In this document: positions 45,481 to 54,543 of the stretch, piece after piece | How positions within the stretch are numbered: the stretch's first letter is position 1 | How the letters are laid out: the number at the start of each line of letters is the position of its first letter | Source of the DNA: Candidatus Zixiibacteriota bacterium | GTDB lineage: Bacteria > Zixibacteria > MSB-5A5 > WJJR01 | DNA: 64,000 nucleotides | Reading direction: 5' to 3' | NCBI GenBank assembly: GCA_036397555.1 | Contig: DASWIS010000035.1 | Coordinates: 1 to 64,000, forward strand | Notes under the pieces: model-generated | Databases searched by the model: none | The model's input: only the letters and a program-made list of their open reading frames with translations | Told to the model about the DNA's origin: nothing | Translations under genes and position numbers: made by a program

Positions 45481-46152
45481 ATGCCGAGTGTCGTCGAAGT
45501 CGCCAATGTCAGCAAGAGCTATCACCGTGACAAACTCCAGATCAACGTGCTCGCCAATCTCACCCTGTCGGTTCCGGAGGGCGAGTTTGTCGCGCTGATG
45601 GGGCCGTCGGGGTCGGGCAAGACGACGCTGCTGAATCTAATCGCCGGCATCGACCGTCCCGACTCCGGGACCGTGCGTGTCGCCGGGACCGATCTGTCTT
45701 CGCTCAACGAATCCGACCTGGCCAAATGGCGCGCGCGGCACATCGGGTTTATCTTCCAGTTCTACAATCTGCTGCCGGTTCTGAACGCCTTTCAAAACGT
45801 CGAGCTGCCATTGCTGCTGACCAAGCTCTCCGGCAAAGAGCGCAAACAACACGTCGAGACGGTGCTGGAGCTGGTGGGACTGAAAGATCGGATGCACCAT
45901 TATCCCCGTCAACTCTCCGGCGGACAGGAACAGCGGGTCGCCATCGCGCGCGCGCTGGTCACCGATCCGACCGTGATCGTCGCCGATGAACCGACCGGCG
46001 ATCTGGACAAGCAGTCGGCCAGCGAGGTGCTCGATTTGCTGGTACGGCTCGACAAGGAATTCAACAAGACGATCGTGATGGTGACGCACGACCCCCGCGC
46101 GGCGGAACGCGCGGATGTCGTGCGCAATCTGGACAAGGGCGAGTTGCAGTAA
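45481..46152 (+). CDS. ABC transporter ATPase, MacB/LolD type
   Basis: The 223-residue ATPase has Walker [11 protein letters not shown]-loop [18 protein letters not shown], signature [15 protein letters not shown], Walker [13 protein letters not shown] and the switch His in [12 protein letters not shown]. The [18 protein letters not shown] stretch is typical of the LolD/MacB/FtsE subfamily. It lies 16 bp after the adaptor gene. Confidence 0.92.
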   Translation: MPSVVEVANVSKSYHRDKLQINVLANLTLSVPEGEFVALMGPSGSGKTTLLNLIAGIDRPDSGTVRVAGTDLSSLNESDLAKWRARHIGFIFQFYNLLPVLNAFQNVELPLLLTKLSGKERKQHVETVLELVGLKDRMHHYPRQLSGGQEQRVAIARALVTDPTVIVADEPTGDLDKQSASEVLDLLVRLDKEFNKTIVMVTHDPRAAERADVVRNLDKGELQ

Positions 46153-46347
46153 GAGACTTGGATGGATCATTACATCTCATCGTTTTCTCTCACCCGACCC
46201 TCTCCCAGAAGGAGAGAGAGAAACATAATCCTCACCCGGTGGGGGATGTCGCCCCGAGTCCCGTGCGCAATACGGGACAGAAGGACCGGTAGCGGACTCG
46301 TAAACGTATCGCGCTTCATTCCGAAGCAACTGAATCGACGATAACTC
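46153..46347. other. Gap inside the export operon
   Basis: This 195-bp spacer includes CTCTCCCAGAAGGAGAGAG, an imperfect hairpin near 46199-46217 of the kind often found dispersed in bacterial genomes. No gene is visible. It may reduce downstream expression. Confidence 0.4.
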
Positions 46348-47505
46348 ATGCGTGTCTTCGGCCTGATATACCGCAACATGATGCGCCACAAGCTGCGCAC
46401 ACTGCTGACGATCGCCGGCATCGGCGTGGCGATTCTCGCGTTCGGGCTTTTGCGCACATTCATATCGGCTTGGTACGCCGGAGTCACACAAGCCGCGCCG
46501 GATCGCCTGATCACGCGCAGCAAAATATCGATCACGTTCACCCTGCCGTTGGCGCAGAAATCCAAGATCGAACGCATATCCGGGGTCGAGGCGGTGACTC
46601 ACGGCACGTGGTTCGGCGGCTACTATAAAGACCCCAAGGATTTCTTCGCCCAGATCGCCTTCGAGAGCGCCGAGTCGTTCAAGCTTTATCCGGAATTCCT
46701 GGTCGATTCGGCGGCGCTGAGTGACTTCACGCGTGAGCGCAACGCCGTCATCGTGGGGCAGGTCACGATGGAGCGGTTCGGTTGGAGCGTCGGCGATGTG
46801 GTCACGCTCACGGGAATGATCTATCCCGGACAGTGGGATTTCGTGATTCGCGGAGCATACACCGGACGTGACGAAGCCACCGATGTCTCGCAGTTTCTCT
46901 TCCATTGGGATTATATCGATCAGCGGATGGCGCAGGAGTGGCCCTCGCGCACGGGGCAGGTCGGCTGGTGGATCATCAAGATCGACGACCCCGCGAAAGC
47001 GGCGCAGATTTCCGCCGCGGTCGATGCAGAGTTCGACAACTCCGCCGATGAGACGCTGACCGAAACCGAGGCGGCGTTTCAGCAGAGCTTTGTCGCCATG
47101 GCCGGGACCATCATCTTCTCGCTCAAGGTCATTTCGTTTCTCGTCATCGGGATCATCCTTTTGGTTGCCGCCAATACGATGGCGATGACCGCGCGCGAAC
47201 GCATCTCCGAATACGCTGTGCTCAAGACGCTTGGGTTCGGCGCGTTTCATGTCGGCGGACTGATTGTGGGAGAGTCGCTCCTCATTTCCGCCCTCGGCGG
47301 GGCTTTCGGGATCGCGCTGATGTTTCCCGTCCTCAATGTCGTCGGCGCGGCGCTGCGCGCCTGGTTCCCGGCTTTTCCGATTGACCCGAACACATACCCG
47401 ATGGCGGCCGCAGCCGCAATCGGGGTCGGCATTTTAGCGTCGATCTTCCCGGCGTGGCGCGCGTTGAGTGTGCGCATCGCCGACGGGCTGCGGCGGATCG
47501 GATAG
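46348..47505 (+). CDS. ABC transporter permease, FtsX/MacB type (first)
   Basis: The 385-residue protein has one N-terminal helix (about 15-35), a large periplasmic MacB_PCD domain (about 40-255) and three C-terminal helices with the FtsX-type pattern (NTMAMTARERISEYAVLKTL). It pairs with the next gene to form a heteromeric permease. Confidence 0.88.
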   Translation: MRVFGLIYRNMMRHKLRTLLTIAGIGVAILAFGLLRTFISAWYAGVTQAAPDRLITRSKISITFTLPLAQKSKIERISGVEAVTHGTWFGGYYKDPKDFFAQIAFESAESFKLYPEFLVDSAALSDFTRERNAVIVGQVTMERFGWSVGDVVTLTGMIYPGQWDFVIRGAYTGRDEATDVSQFLFHWDYIDQRMAQEWPSRTGQVGWWIIKIDDPAKAAQISAAVDAEFDNSADETLTETEAAFQQSFVAMAGTIIFSLKVISFLVIGIILLVAANTMAMTARERISEYAVLKTLGFGAFHVGGLIVGESLLISALGGAFGIALMFPVLNVVGAALRAWFPAFPIDPNTYPMAAAAAIGVGILASIFPAWRALSVRIADGLRRIG

Positions 47506-47508
47506 ATC

Positions 47509-48675
47509 ATGGGACTGCTGCTCAACTATAGTCTGCGCAATCTGACCGTACGCAAGCTCACCACAACGCTGACCGTGTTGGGCGTCGGGCTGGTCGTGTT
47601 CGTGTTTGCGGCGGTGTTGATGCTGTCGCACGGTTTGGAGCAGACGTTGGTCGACACCGGCTCGCCTGACAACGCCATCGTCGTGCGCAGCGGGGCGACA
47701 TCGGAGACATTGTCATTGGTGTTGCGCGATCAGGCGGGCGTGGTCGAGACACAGCAGGAAGTCGCCATCGCCGAAGACGGGACCCCCGTTGCGGTGGCCG
47801 AGATTGTCGTGCTGATCAACATCAACAAGCGCGCCAACGACGATCCCTCCAATGTCACGATTCGTGGCACGACCCCGACGGCCTTCGCGCTGCGGCCCGG
47901 CATCCGGATCACTGAAGGGCGCATGTTTAGTCCCGGCACTTCGGAAGTGATCGCCGGATTATCGGTCTCGGAAAACTTCAAGGGGTGCGGCCTCGGTGAG
48001 TCCGCACGATTTGCCGGGCGCGAATGGACCGTGGTCGGCGTCTTCGATGCGGGCGGCACCGGCTGGGATTCGGAACTGTGGGGCGATGTCGAACAGGTGC
48101 AGCAGGCGTTCCGTCGCAATATCTACTCGTCAATGACCGTCAAACTTGCCGATCCGGCGCAATTCGAACAGATGAAGACGCGCCTGGAAGCCGATCCGCG
48201 CATGAGCGTGACCGTGCAGCGCGAAGTCGATTTTTATCGCCGCCAGTCGGTCGCCACATCGTCCTTCATCAAGATCATGGGGCTGGTCATCTCCATCGTC
48301 TTTTCCATCGGCGCGATGATCGGCGCGATGATCACGATGTATGCCGCCGTGGCCAATCGCACGGTCGAGATCGGGACATTGCGGGCGCTCGGATTCTCGC
48401 GCGCGCGGGTGCTGAGCGTCTTTCTCACCGAGGCGATGTGGCTTTCGCTCATTGGCGGCGGAGTCGGACTGGTCGCCGCTTCGTTTATGTCGTTTGTCAC
48501 CATCTCCACCACCAACTGGGACACCTTCTCCGAGCTCGCCTTCGGCTTCGCTTTATCCCCCACGATCATCATCAGTTCCCTGATTTTCGCCGTCGTCATG
48601 GGCATCGCCGGCGGCTTCCTGCCCGCAGTCCGCGCCGCCCGCGCGAAGGTGGTGGATTCGCTGAGGATGGAGTAG
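47509..48675 (+). CDS. ABC transporter permease, FtsX/MacB type (second)
   Basis: The 388-residue protein has the same topology as its neighbour: N-terminal helix (about 18-40), periplasmic domain, three C-terminal helices, and NRTVEIGTLRALGFSRARVL before helix 3. The start lies 3 bp after the previous stop, so the two are translated together. With the adaptor and ATPase it makes a four-gene MacAB-like exporter; the substrate is unknown. Confidence 0.88.
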   Translation: MGLLLNYSLRNLTVRKLTTTLTVLGVGLVVFVFAAVLMLSHGLEQTLVDTGSPDNAIVVRSGATSETLSLVLRDQAGVVETQQEVAIAEDGTPVAVAEIVVLININKRANDDPSNVTIRGTTPTAFALRPGIRITEGRMFSPGTSEVIAGLSVSENFKGCGLGESARFAGREWTVVGVFDAGGTGWDSELWGDVEQVQQAFRRNIYSSMTVKLADPAQFEQMKTRLEADPRMSVTVQREVDFYRRQSVATSSFIKIMGLVISIVFSIGAMIGAMITMYAAVANRTVEIGTLRALGFSRARVLSVFLTEAMWLSLIGGGVGLVAASFMSFVTISTTNWDTFSELAFGFALSPTIIISSLIFAVVMGIAGGFLPAVRAARAKVVDSLRME

Positions 48676-48814
48676 CGTATGAAAACGCCTTACACTTCGA
48701 CCAACGGACGGCGGTTCCAAACGACCTACGCTGCGAATTAGCAAGTTCGTGGACGGGCTTTCAGTATAAGAGTAGATTCGTCCTACACGGATGGCTTGAA
48801 ACATCGTGAGAGAT

Positions 48815-49681
48815 ATGACGGAGCATACAGAGCCGATTCCCTACTGCGCCGCGGGCATTCTACAGCCATACCTGCGCTGGGCGGGCGGCAAGATCAATTT
48901 GATTAATGAGATACTACAGCACATTCCTGAGGACGCAAAGCGACTGAGGTATCACGAGCCGTTTTTGGGTGCGGGCTCACTTTTCTTCGCATTACGGCCA
49001 AGGCATGCTTCACTCTCGGATGCGAATCATCATGTAATCGACTGCCATAGATTCGTGAGAGATTGCCCTGAGCTGATCTACCGTTCCATCCGAAGGTACG
49101 CCAAATCCACCTCCGAACGATACTATTATGAGGTGAGGGAGGCATACAATCGTGGTTCAGCCTCGCCTGCTCAGGCGGCGAGGTTCATTTATCTGAACAA
49201 GACGTGTTTTAATGGGATATTCCGAGTAAACCGCGCAGGCAAGTTCAACGTCCCATACGGATGGAAGGAGCCGCCGTCCTTGCCGAGCTTGGAACTCCTT
49301 CGATCCACTTCCTCAGCGCTCAAGCATGCAAGCCTCAAAGTGCAAAGGTTCGAAGACGCCACGAGTGCAGCCCGACCCGGAGATTTCGTTTATCTCGATC
49401 CTCCGTACCCACCGCTGAATGGTACAGCATATTTCACACACTACACGGAGAATCGATTCTCAATCGCGGATCACAGGAGGGTTGCGGAAGAGGCACAACG
49501 TCTCGACCGCAACGGCTGCCGAGTCTTGATCTCGAATGCCGATGTCCCACTTGTAAGGGAATTGTACCGCGGGTTTTGCGTCCTTCAACTCCCAGCAGTT
49601 CGCTATATTTCATGTAAGCGGGTCAAACACCGGGTCAATGAGCTACTTATAGCAAACTACCGCATGGCGCTCTCGCGATGA
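48815..49681 (+). CDS. Dam-family DNA adenine-N6 methyltransferase (MT-D12)
   Basis: The 288-residue protein follows Dam/DpnM step by step. It has motif X LRWAGGK, motif I EPFLGAGSLFF, IYLNKTCFNGIFRVN and GKFNVPYG, then DPPY (Asp195-Tyr198) in YLDPPYPPLNGTAYFTHY. The TAYFTHYTENRF segment parallels TANFTAYHTNSF of E. coli Dam, so GATC or a related target is likely but unproven. It would transfer a methyl group from S-adenosylmethionine to adenine N6. An in-frame GTG at 48806 is an alternative start. Base composition is visibly lower in GC than the exporter upstream. The next gene follows after 14 bp, which suggests a modification-restriction pair. Confidence 0.88.
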   Translation: MTEHTEPIPYCAAGILQPYLRWAGGKINLINEILQHIPEDAKRLRYHEPFLGAGSLFFALRPRHASLSDANHHVIDCHRFVRDCPELIYRSIRRYAKSTSERYYYEVREAYNRGSASPAQAARFIYLNKTCFNGIFRVNRAGKFNVPYGWKEPPSLPSLELLRSTSSALKHASLKVQRFEDATSAARPGDFVYLDPPYPPLNGTAYFTHYTENRFSIADHRRVAEEAQRLDRNGCRVLISNADVPLVRELYRGFCVLQLPAVRYISCKRVKHRVNELLIANYRMALSR

Positions 49682-49695
49682 ATGGAGGTGGATAA

Positions 49696-51963
49696 GTGCT
49701 TGAGAATGTTCACCCCGTTGAGAGCCTCCGAGCTCTGGCTGCTCGTAAGAGAAGGACCGAGGTCTTCAAATCAGTGGCAACATCAAAGACTGACGAAGCC
49801 CGTGGCGAGGGTTGGTGCATCCAGAAGGCCGGAAAGAGAACGGCCCGCGTCAAAAAGGACAAGTCGAAGAGCACACTCCTTGAGGATCGTGTTTGGTCGG
49901 TCCTTTATACTATGGGATTTGATTTCATGTCTGGAGATGGCGGCGGCAGACTGATCACGTCCGCAAGCGACGACAGCTCCATCACAAATCAGCTCGACGT
50001 CGTGGCGATTGATGCCGACGTTGCAGTTGTTGTAGAATGCAAGTCCGCCAAATCACCACGCAGGGCGAACGCCTTCCAAAATGACTTGGCAAAGCTGAGC
50101 ACGCTTAAGAAGGACTTCAGTTCGGCAGTCAGAAAGATGCTGCCTGACGGTCAAAAACGCACGTTGGTGTTCGCATTCTGGCTTTGGGACATTGAACTCG
50201 GCGAAAGCGACCGCAAACGCACCGAGAAAGAGACAATCGCCGTGCTTGACAAAGAGAATCTAGAGTATTACGAGCAACTGGTCATACACCTTGGCCCGGG
50301 TGCGAAATATCAGTTTCTCGCCGACTTACTACCCGAACGCAAAGTAGGCGGGTTGGAGTCCAGAATCCCCGCCCTACGCGCCAAGATGGGCGGATTCACA
50401 TGCTACACGTTCTCTGTGAAGCCCAGCTATCTTCTGAAGATCGCTTATGTGTCGCATCGAGCAAAGGGCAAGGCATCCGACGTCAACACATACCAGAGAA
50501 TGATCCGCAAGACACGCCTCAAGGCAATACGCGAGTATATCTCGAACGATGGTATGTTTCCAACCAACATCGTGCTGAGTTTTGAGGACAAGCGGATGCT
50601 CCGATTCGAGCCGAAGCACGCGGAAACGGGAGATGAGGGTGGGAGATATGGAGTTCTTCACTTGACTCCGAGGTATCGCGGTGCCTGGATTATCGATGGA
50701 CAGCATCGATTGTTTGCCTATTCCGGACATCCACTCTGCGACAAGAGCTATGTCAGCGTGCTGGCGTTTGAGGGTCTGCCCGCGAACGAACAGGCCCGGC
50801 TCTTCATCGACATCAACCATGAGCAGAAGAGCGTCAAACGGAGCCTCCTACACGAACTCTATGCGGAGCTCCACTGGAACGCCGACGATGTGGAGCTTCG
50901 TACACGTGCCATCGTGTCAAAAGTGATACAAGTGCTTGGACGTGACCCGCATTCACCGTTCAATGAGCGCATCCTTCTTTCGGATGAGCCCGCGACTGAG
51001 AAGCGATGCATCACATTAGAGGCAATGTTCTCTGCGTTGAACATTCCCAGCTTCTTCGTTGTCAAGAAAGACATCCTGTACGGGCCGCTTTGGGCGGTCG
51101 ACAATGAGCTAACTGTCAGAAGAGCATCTGCCATTGTAAATGCATGGTTTCTTAGGATCTGCGAACATGCTGCCGAATGGTGGGCGCTTGGCAAGGCTGA
51201 AGGCGGTGGACTCGCAATGAACGACGGGGTGGTCATCTGTATTGCTGTTCTCCGATCCGTGTTCGACCATTTGGCGCGGAACGGCCTCCCACTGGTTGAG
51301 ATGAGTGAGGAAGAAGTGATTGGTAAGCTTGATCGCTATGGGCACGAGTTGGGAAAATACCTCGGTTCCCTCAACGGAATGGAAAAAGATGCCTTTCGAA
51401 AAGGTCACAGAGGTACCCAAGGACAGACACTCGGGAGGCGAACATGCGAAAGGGCGATAAGGGACTCCATTCCCGAGTTTAATCCCCCTGGGCTCGAGGA
51501 CTTCGTCAAGGATCAGAGTGCACGCACTAACGAAAGAGCGTACCCCATTGTTGAGCGGATCGAAAAGACTCTGAAATTGCTGATTGTCGAAGGATTGCGC
51601 GTGGAATATCAGGAATTGCCGGATGGCGACGCTTGGTGGTACAGCGGTATTCCTGATGAAGTCCGCAAGAAGGCGTCTACCCGACTGGAGGATGAATTAG
51701 GCAAAGGAAACAAGGAGGATTACCTGGAGCTCATCGACTTCCGCAAGATTGTGCTTAAGAACTGGGAAGTGTTCAAGGATACGTTCGCGTATGGTGACAA
51801 GGGCAATAAAGAAAAGCGCACGGAATGGATCGTGAAGGTGAACGACATCCGCAAGATTGTAATGCATCCCGCTAAAAACCGCCAAGTTACGTCCGAGGAT
51901 CTTGTATGGTTGGAGACCTACGAACGATGGTTGACGTCACGCCCGGGTCCCGAAGATGGGTAA
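49696..51963 (+). CDS. Three-domain protein: PD-(D/E)XK nuclease, DGQHR (DndB-like), Swt1-like HEPN
   Basis: The start is a GTG with GGAGGTGG 4 bases upstream; the product has 755 residues. N-terminal (about 55-175): LLEDRVWSVLYTMGF, then Asp101 in NQLDVVAID and Glu114-x-Lys116 in VVECKSAK, the D...ExK core of Mrr-type endonucleases. Centre (about 215-440): WIIDGQHRLFAYSG with DGQHR at 334-338 and INHEQKSVKRSLLHEL, the DGQHR fold shared by DndB/DpdB-type DNA-modification proteins and distantly by ParB. C-terminal (about 680-750): KNWEVFKDTF, then NDIRKIVMHPAK with Arg719-x4-His724, like Swt1-type HEPN RNases. The Dam-type methyltransferase immediately upstream suggests a defence role in which methylation status gates cleavage. 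Domain identities are by motif; function is inference. Confidence 0.75.
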   Translation: MLENVHPVESLRALAARKRRTEVFKSVATSKTDEARGEGWCIQKAGKRTARVKKDKSKSTLLEDRVWSVLYTMGFDFMSGDGGGRLITSASDDSSITNQLDVVAIDADVAVVVECKSAKSPRRANAFQNDLAKLSTLKKDFSSAVRKMLPDGQKRTLVFAFWLWDIELGESDRKRTEKETIAVLDKENLEYYEQLVIHLGPGAKYQFLADLLPERKVGGLESRIPALRAKMGGFTCYTFSVKPSYLLKIAYVSHRAKGKASDVNTYQRMIRKTRLKAIREYISNDGMFPTNIVLSFEDKRMLRFEPKHAETGDEGGRYGVLHLTPRYRGAWIIDGQHRLFAYSGHPLCDKSYVSVLAFEGLPANEQARLFIDINHEQKSVKRSLLHELYAELHWNADDVELRTRAIVSKVIQVLGRDPHSPFNERILLSDEPATEKRCITLEAMFSALNIPSFFVVKKDILYGPLWAVDNELTVRRASAIVNAWFLRICEHAAEWWALGKAEGGGLAMNDGVVICIAVLRSVFDHLARNGLPLVEMSEEEVIGKLDRYGHELGKYLGSLNGMEKDAFRKGHRGTQGQTLGRRTCERAIRDSIPEFNPPGLEDFVKDQSARTNERAYPIVERIEKTLKLLIVEGLRVEYQELPDGDAWWYSGIPDEVRKKASTRLEDELGKGNKEDYLELIDFRKIVLKNWEVFKDTFAYGDKGNKEKRTEWIVKVNDIRKIVMHPAKNRQVTSEDLVWLETYERWLTSRPGPEDG

Positions 51964-52153
51964 GCCTGTCGACGCGTGGCCCGGCCCTCGGTCCGGGTTT
52001 GCCTCCGGTGATCCGACGACTCGGCACTCTCTATGACCCTGGCTGATTCGTGTGATCGCGCTTTTGGCGATTCTGCGAGCGCCTTGAGGCTGCGCCTCAG
52101 CAATGTGAAGGAGACACATCCTTAATCTCTGTTCAAATGCCAAATGTTCGAAA

Positions 52154-52288
52154 CCCGGACCAAGGTCCGGGCCACACTTCATCGTTGTAGGCGGAGTGGT
52201 ATTCGTAGGGTGGCCCGTAGGTCCCGCGTGCGGGGCTGAGCCCACCAAATGTCTGTGTGACAGCAAGTGGGCGGAGCAAACCCTACGA
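52154..52288. repeat. Palindromic intergenic repeats downstream of the methyltransferase/nuclease pair
   Basis: A perfect 18-bp palindrome CCCGGACCAAGGTCCGGG lies at 52154-52171. A longer hairpin element with ends CGTAGGGT (52204-52211) and ACCCTACG (52280-52287) follows. Parts of the first palindrome recur at 20427-20441, 20609-20624 and near 21327. The 340-bp gap 51964-52303 holds no gene. Confidence 0.6.
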
Positions 52289-52303
52289 CTGAACAAAAAA
52301 ACC

Positions 52304-53938
52304 TCACCCCCCGCTTGGACCCGCGTTTGTCACTTCCGCGGGGACATCGCGCTCGAACTGCTTGAAGTTGTCGCGGAAGCGTTTGGCCAAATCGCGCGCG
52401 GCGGCATCGTACTTCGCCGGGTCGGGCCAGGTGCTGCGCGGGTCGAGCACAATGGATGGGACATCGGGACAGGAGACCGGCACGCCGATCCCGAAGACCG
52501 GATCGGGACGGGTGGCGACTTTGTCGAGCGCGCCGGAGAGCGCCGCTTTGACCATCGCGCGCGTGTGCGCGATCGACATGCGTTCGCCGACTCCGAACGG
52601 CCCGCCGCTCCAGCCGGTGTTGACCAGCCACGCGGTGGCGTTGTGTTTGCGCATGCGTTCGGCCAGCAGCCCGGCATAGACTTTGGGATGCAGCGCCATA
52701 AACGGCGCTCCGAAGCAGGTCGAGAAAGTCGCCTGCGGTTCGCTGCCCAGACCCTTTTCGGTCCCCGCGAGCTTGGCGGTATATCCGGAGATGAAATAGT
52801 ACATCGCCTGCGCCGGGGAGAGCTTGGCGATCGGCGGCATCACGCCGAAGGCATCGGCGGTGAGCATGATGATGTTCGCAGGATGCCCGGCATGTCCGGT
52901 GGGGACATGGTTGCGGATGAATTCCAGCGGATACGCGGCGCGTGTGTTTTCCGTCAGCGAGGCATCGTCCAAATCGAGCGCGCGCGTCACCGGGTCGCAG
53001 ACGACATTTTCCAGCACCGCGCCGAAGCGGTGAATCGCGGCATAGATGTCCGGCTCGGCGACCTGCGAAAGCCGGATCACCTTGGCGTAGCAGCCGCCTT
53101 CGAAATTGAAGACTCCCCCGTCGGACCAGCCGTGCTCGTCATCGCCGATGAGGAAACGGTTGGGATCGGCCGACAGCGTCGTCTTGCCGGTGCCCGACAG
53201 CCCGAAGAAGAGCGCGACATCGTCGCGCTCGCCGACATTCGCCGAGCAGTGCATCGAGAAGACGCCCTCGAGCGGGAGGATGTAATTCATCACCGTGAAG
53301 ATCGATTTTTTGATCTCACCGGCATAGCTGGTGCCGCCGATTAAAATCAGCCGCTTCTTCATGTTCAGAATGATGAAGGTCCCGGTGCGGGTGCCGTCGA
53401 GCTCGGGCGTCGCGTGGAAGTTGGGCGCGTGCAAAATGGTAAAGTCGGGCGCGAATGACGGCAATTGTCGTGGATTCGGGCGAATGAAAAGCGTTCTGGC
53501 GAAGAGACTGGCCCAGGCGAATTCGGAGATCACGCGCACGCGGAGGCGATGGTTGGGATCGGCGCCGGCGTACGAGTCCTGCACGAACAGTTCACGATGC
53601 TGCAAATAGGCCAGCACGCAGCGGTGTAGCGCATCGAACCTGGCAGGGTCGATGCCGACGTTCGATTTGCCCCACCAGACATGGGCGTGCGTCGAGTCGT
53701 CATCGACGATATACTTATCCTGCGCCGAACGTCCGGTGTGCTGTCCGGTGCGGACCACCAGCGCGCCATCGGGAGCGATCACACCCTCGTTGCGGCGCAC
53801 GGCGGCTTCGTAGAGCAACGGCACCGACAGGTTCATGTGGATCGGGCCAGTATTGGTCAGCCCGGCGGCTTCAATTCCGACCCGTTGGTTCATGGTCTTG
53901 GTCACAACAGGTTTATCGGCAGTGGCAATGCTGCTCAC
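52304..53938 (-). CDS. pckA: Phosphoenolpyruvate carboxykinase (ATP)
   Basis: The 544-residue protein begins at a GTG with GGAGGAG upstream. It carries the ATP-type signatures: RTGQHTGRSAQDKYIV, the kinase-1a P-loop GLSGTGKTTLS, and LIGDDEHGWSDGG followed by NFEGGCYAK for metal and substrate. It interconverts oxaloacetate plus ATP and PEP plus CO2 plus ADP, the gateway to gluconeogenesis, which suits an organism living on amino acids and proteins. Length and motifs are standard. Confidence 0.94.
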   Translation of the reverse strand: MSSIATADKPVVTKTMNQRVGIEAAGLTNTGPIHMNLSVPLLYEAAVRRNEGVIAPDGALVVRTGQHTGRSAQDKYIVDDDSTHAHVWWGKSNVGIDPARFDALHRCVLAYLQHRELFVQDSYAGADPNHRLRVRVISEFAWASLFARTLFIRPNPRQLPSFAPDFTILHAPNFHATPELDGTRTGTFIILNMKKRLILIGGTSYAGEIKKSIFTVMNYILPLEGVFSMHCSANVGERDDVALFFGLSGTGKTTLSADPNRFLIGDDEHGWSDGGVFNFEGGCYAKVIRLSQVAEPDIYAAIHRFGAVLENVVCDPVTRALDLDDASLTENTRAAYPLEFIRNHVPTGHAGHPANIIMLTADAFGVMPPIAKLSPAQAMYYFISGYTAKLAGTEKGLGSEPQATFSTCFGAPFMALHPKVYAGLLAERMRKHNATAWLVNTGWSGGPFGVGERMSIAHTRAMVKAALSGALDKVATRPDPVFGIGVPVSCPDVPSIVLDPRSTWPDPAKYDAAARDLAKRFRDNFKQFERDVPAEVTNAGPSGG

Positions 53939-54082
53939 GGTACTCCTCCGGCACTCATATCAAAACTCAGTGCTGCCCCGATGGGCCGGCTGTAACCGGG
54001 CCAATGGCAATATAGGACTGCCGAGGTCCGGGCGCTCCGGGCAAAAGTCAGGTTTGCCAAATCGGCAGCAGCAGCCATCGGC

Positions 54083-54541
54083 TCAGGGAGTTTGTGAAAC
54101 CGAATCGAGCACCTGAACGCTGTCGCCGACGCGCAACTGGCCACCGGTCAGGACGCAACAGACCACTCCCGCCCAGTCGCCGAGGGCCGCCTGACCACCC
54201 GGCCCGATGGTCTCGTTCATGCGCTCGCAGGGATCGCATGGTCCGACGACATCAACGTGGACAGTACCCAGTGCCAGGTGCTTTCCGATCATTCCCCTGA
54301 GATCCAGCCCGCGCACGACGATCTGACGGCGCGATGCTCCCAGGGCAACCTCGTGCCCCAGTATCGAACCAACCTGATCGAGGACCTCTTCTTCGATCAG
54401 AGTCAGTTGACGCATCTTGTCGGCGCGCGAACGGTAGTCCCCTTCGATTCCCCAGTTGGTCCGTACCGGGACGATGGCCAGCTCTTCAGCGGGGCCGCCG
54501 TTGGCGGCGACACGATGGATTGAAACGATCATTCCGTTCAT
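54083..54541 (-). CDS. MOSC domain protein
   Basis: The protein is 152 residues from the Met at 54541. The MOSC (molybdenum cofactor sulfurase C-terminal) fold is indicated by GIEGDYRSRADKMRQLTLI, LGASRRQIVVRGLDL and the conserved Cys motif VGPCDPCERMNETI. MOSC proteins handle sulfur for molybdenum enzymes or detoxify modified bases in the YiiM/YcbX groups. Its start is just after the M14 gene stop, so it is probably cotranscribed. Confidence 0.85.
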   Translation of the reverse strand: MNGMIVSIHRVAANGGPAEELAIVPVRTNWGIEGDYRSRADKMRQLTLIEEEVLDQVGSILGHEVALGASRRQIVVRGLDLRGMIGKHLALGTVHVDVVGPCDPCERMNETIGPGGQAALGDWAGVVCCVLTGGQLRVGDSVQVLDSVSQTP

Positions 54542-54543
54542 AA

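Noticed and set aside
48676-52303. Considered an integrated prophage or integrative element around the methyltransferase/nuclease pair
   Set aside because: No integrase, tRNA target, flanking direct repeat or phage structural gene is visible; composition alone supports transfer but not the vehicle.
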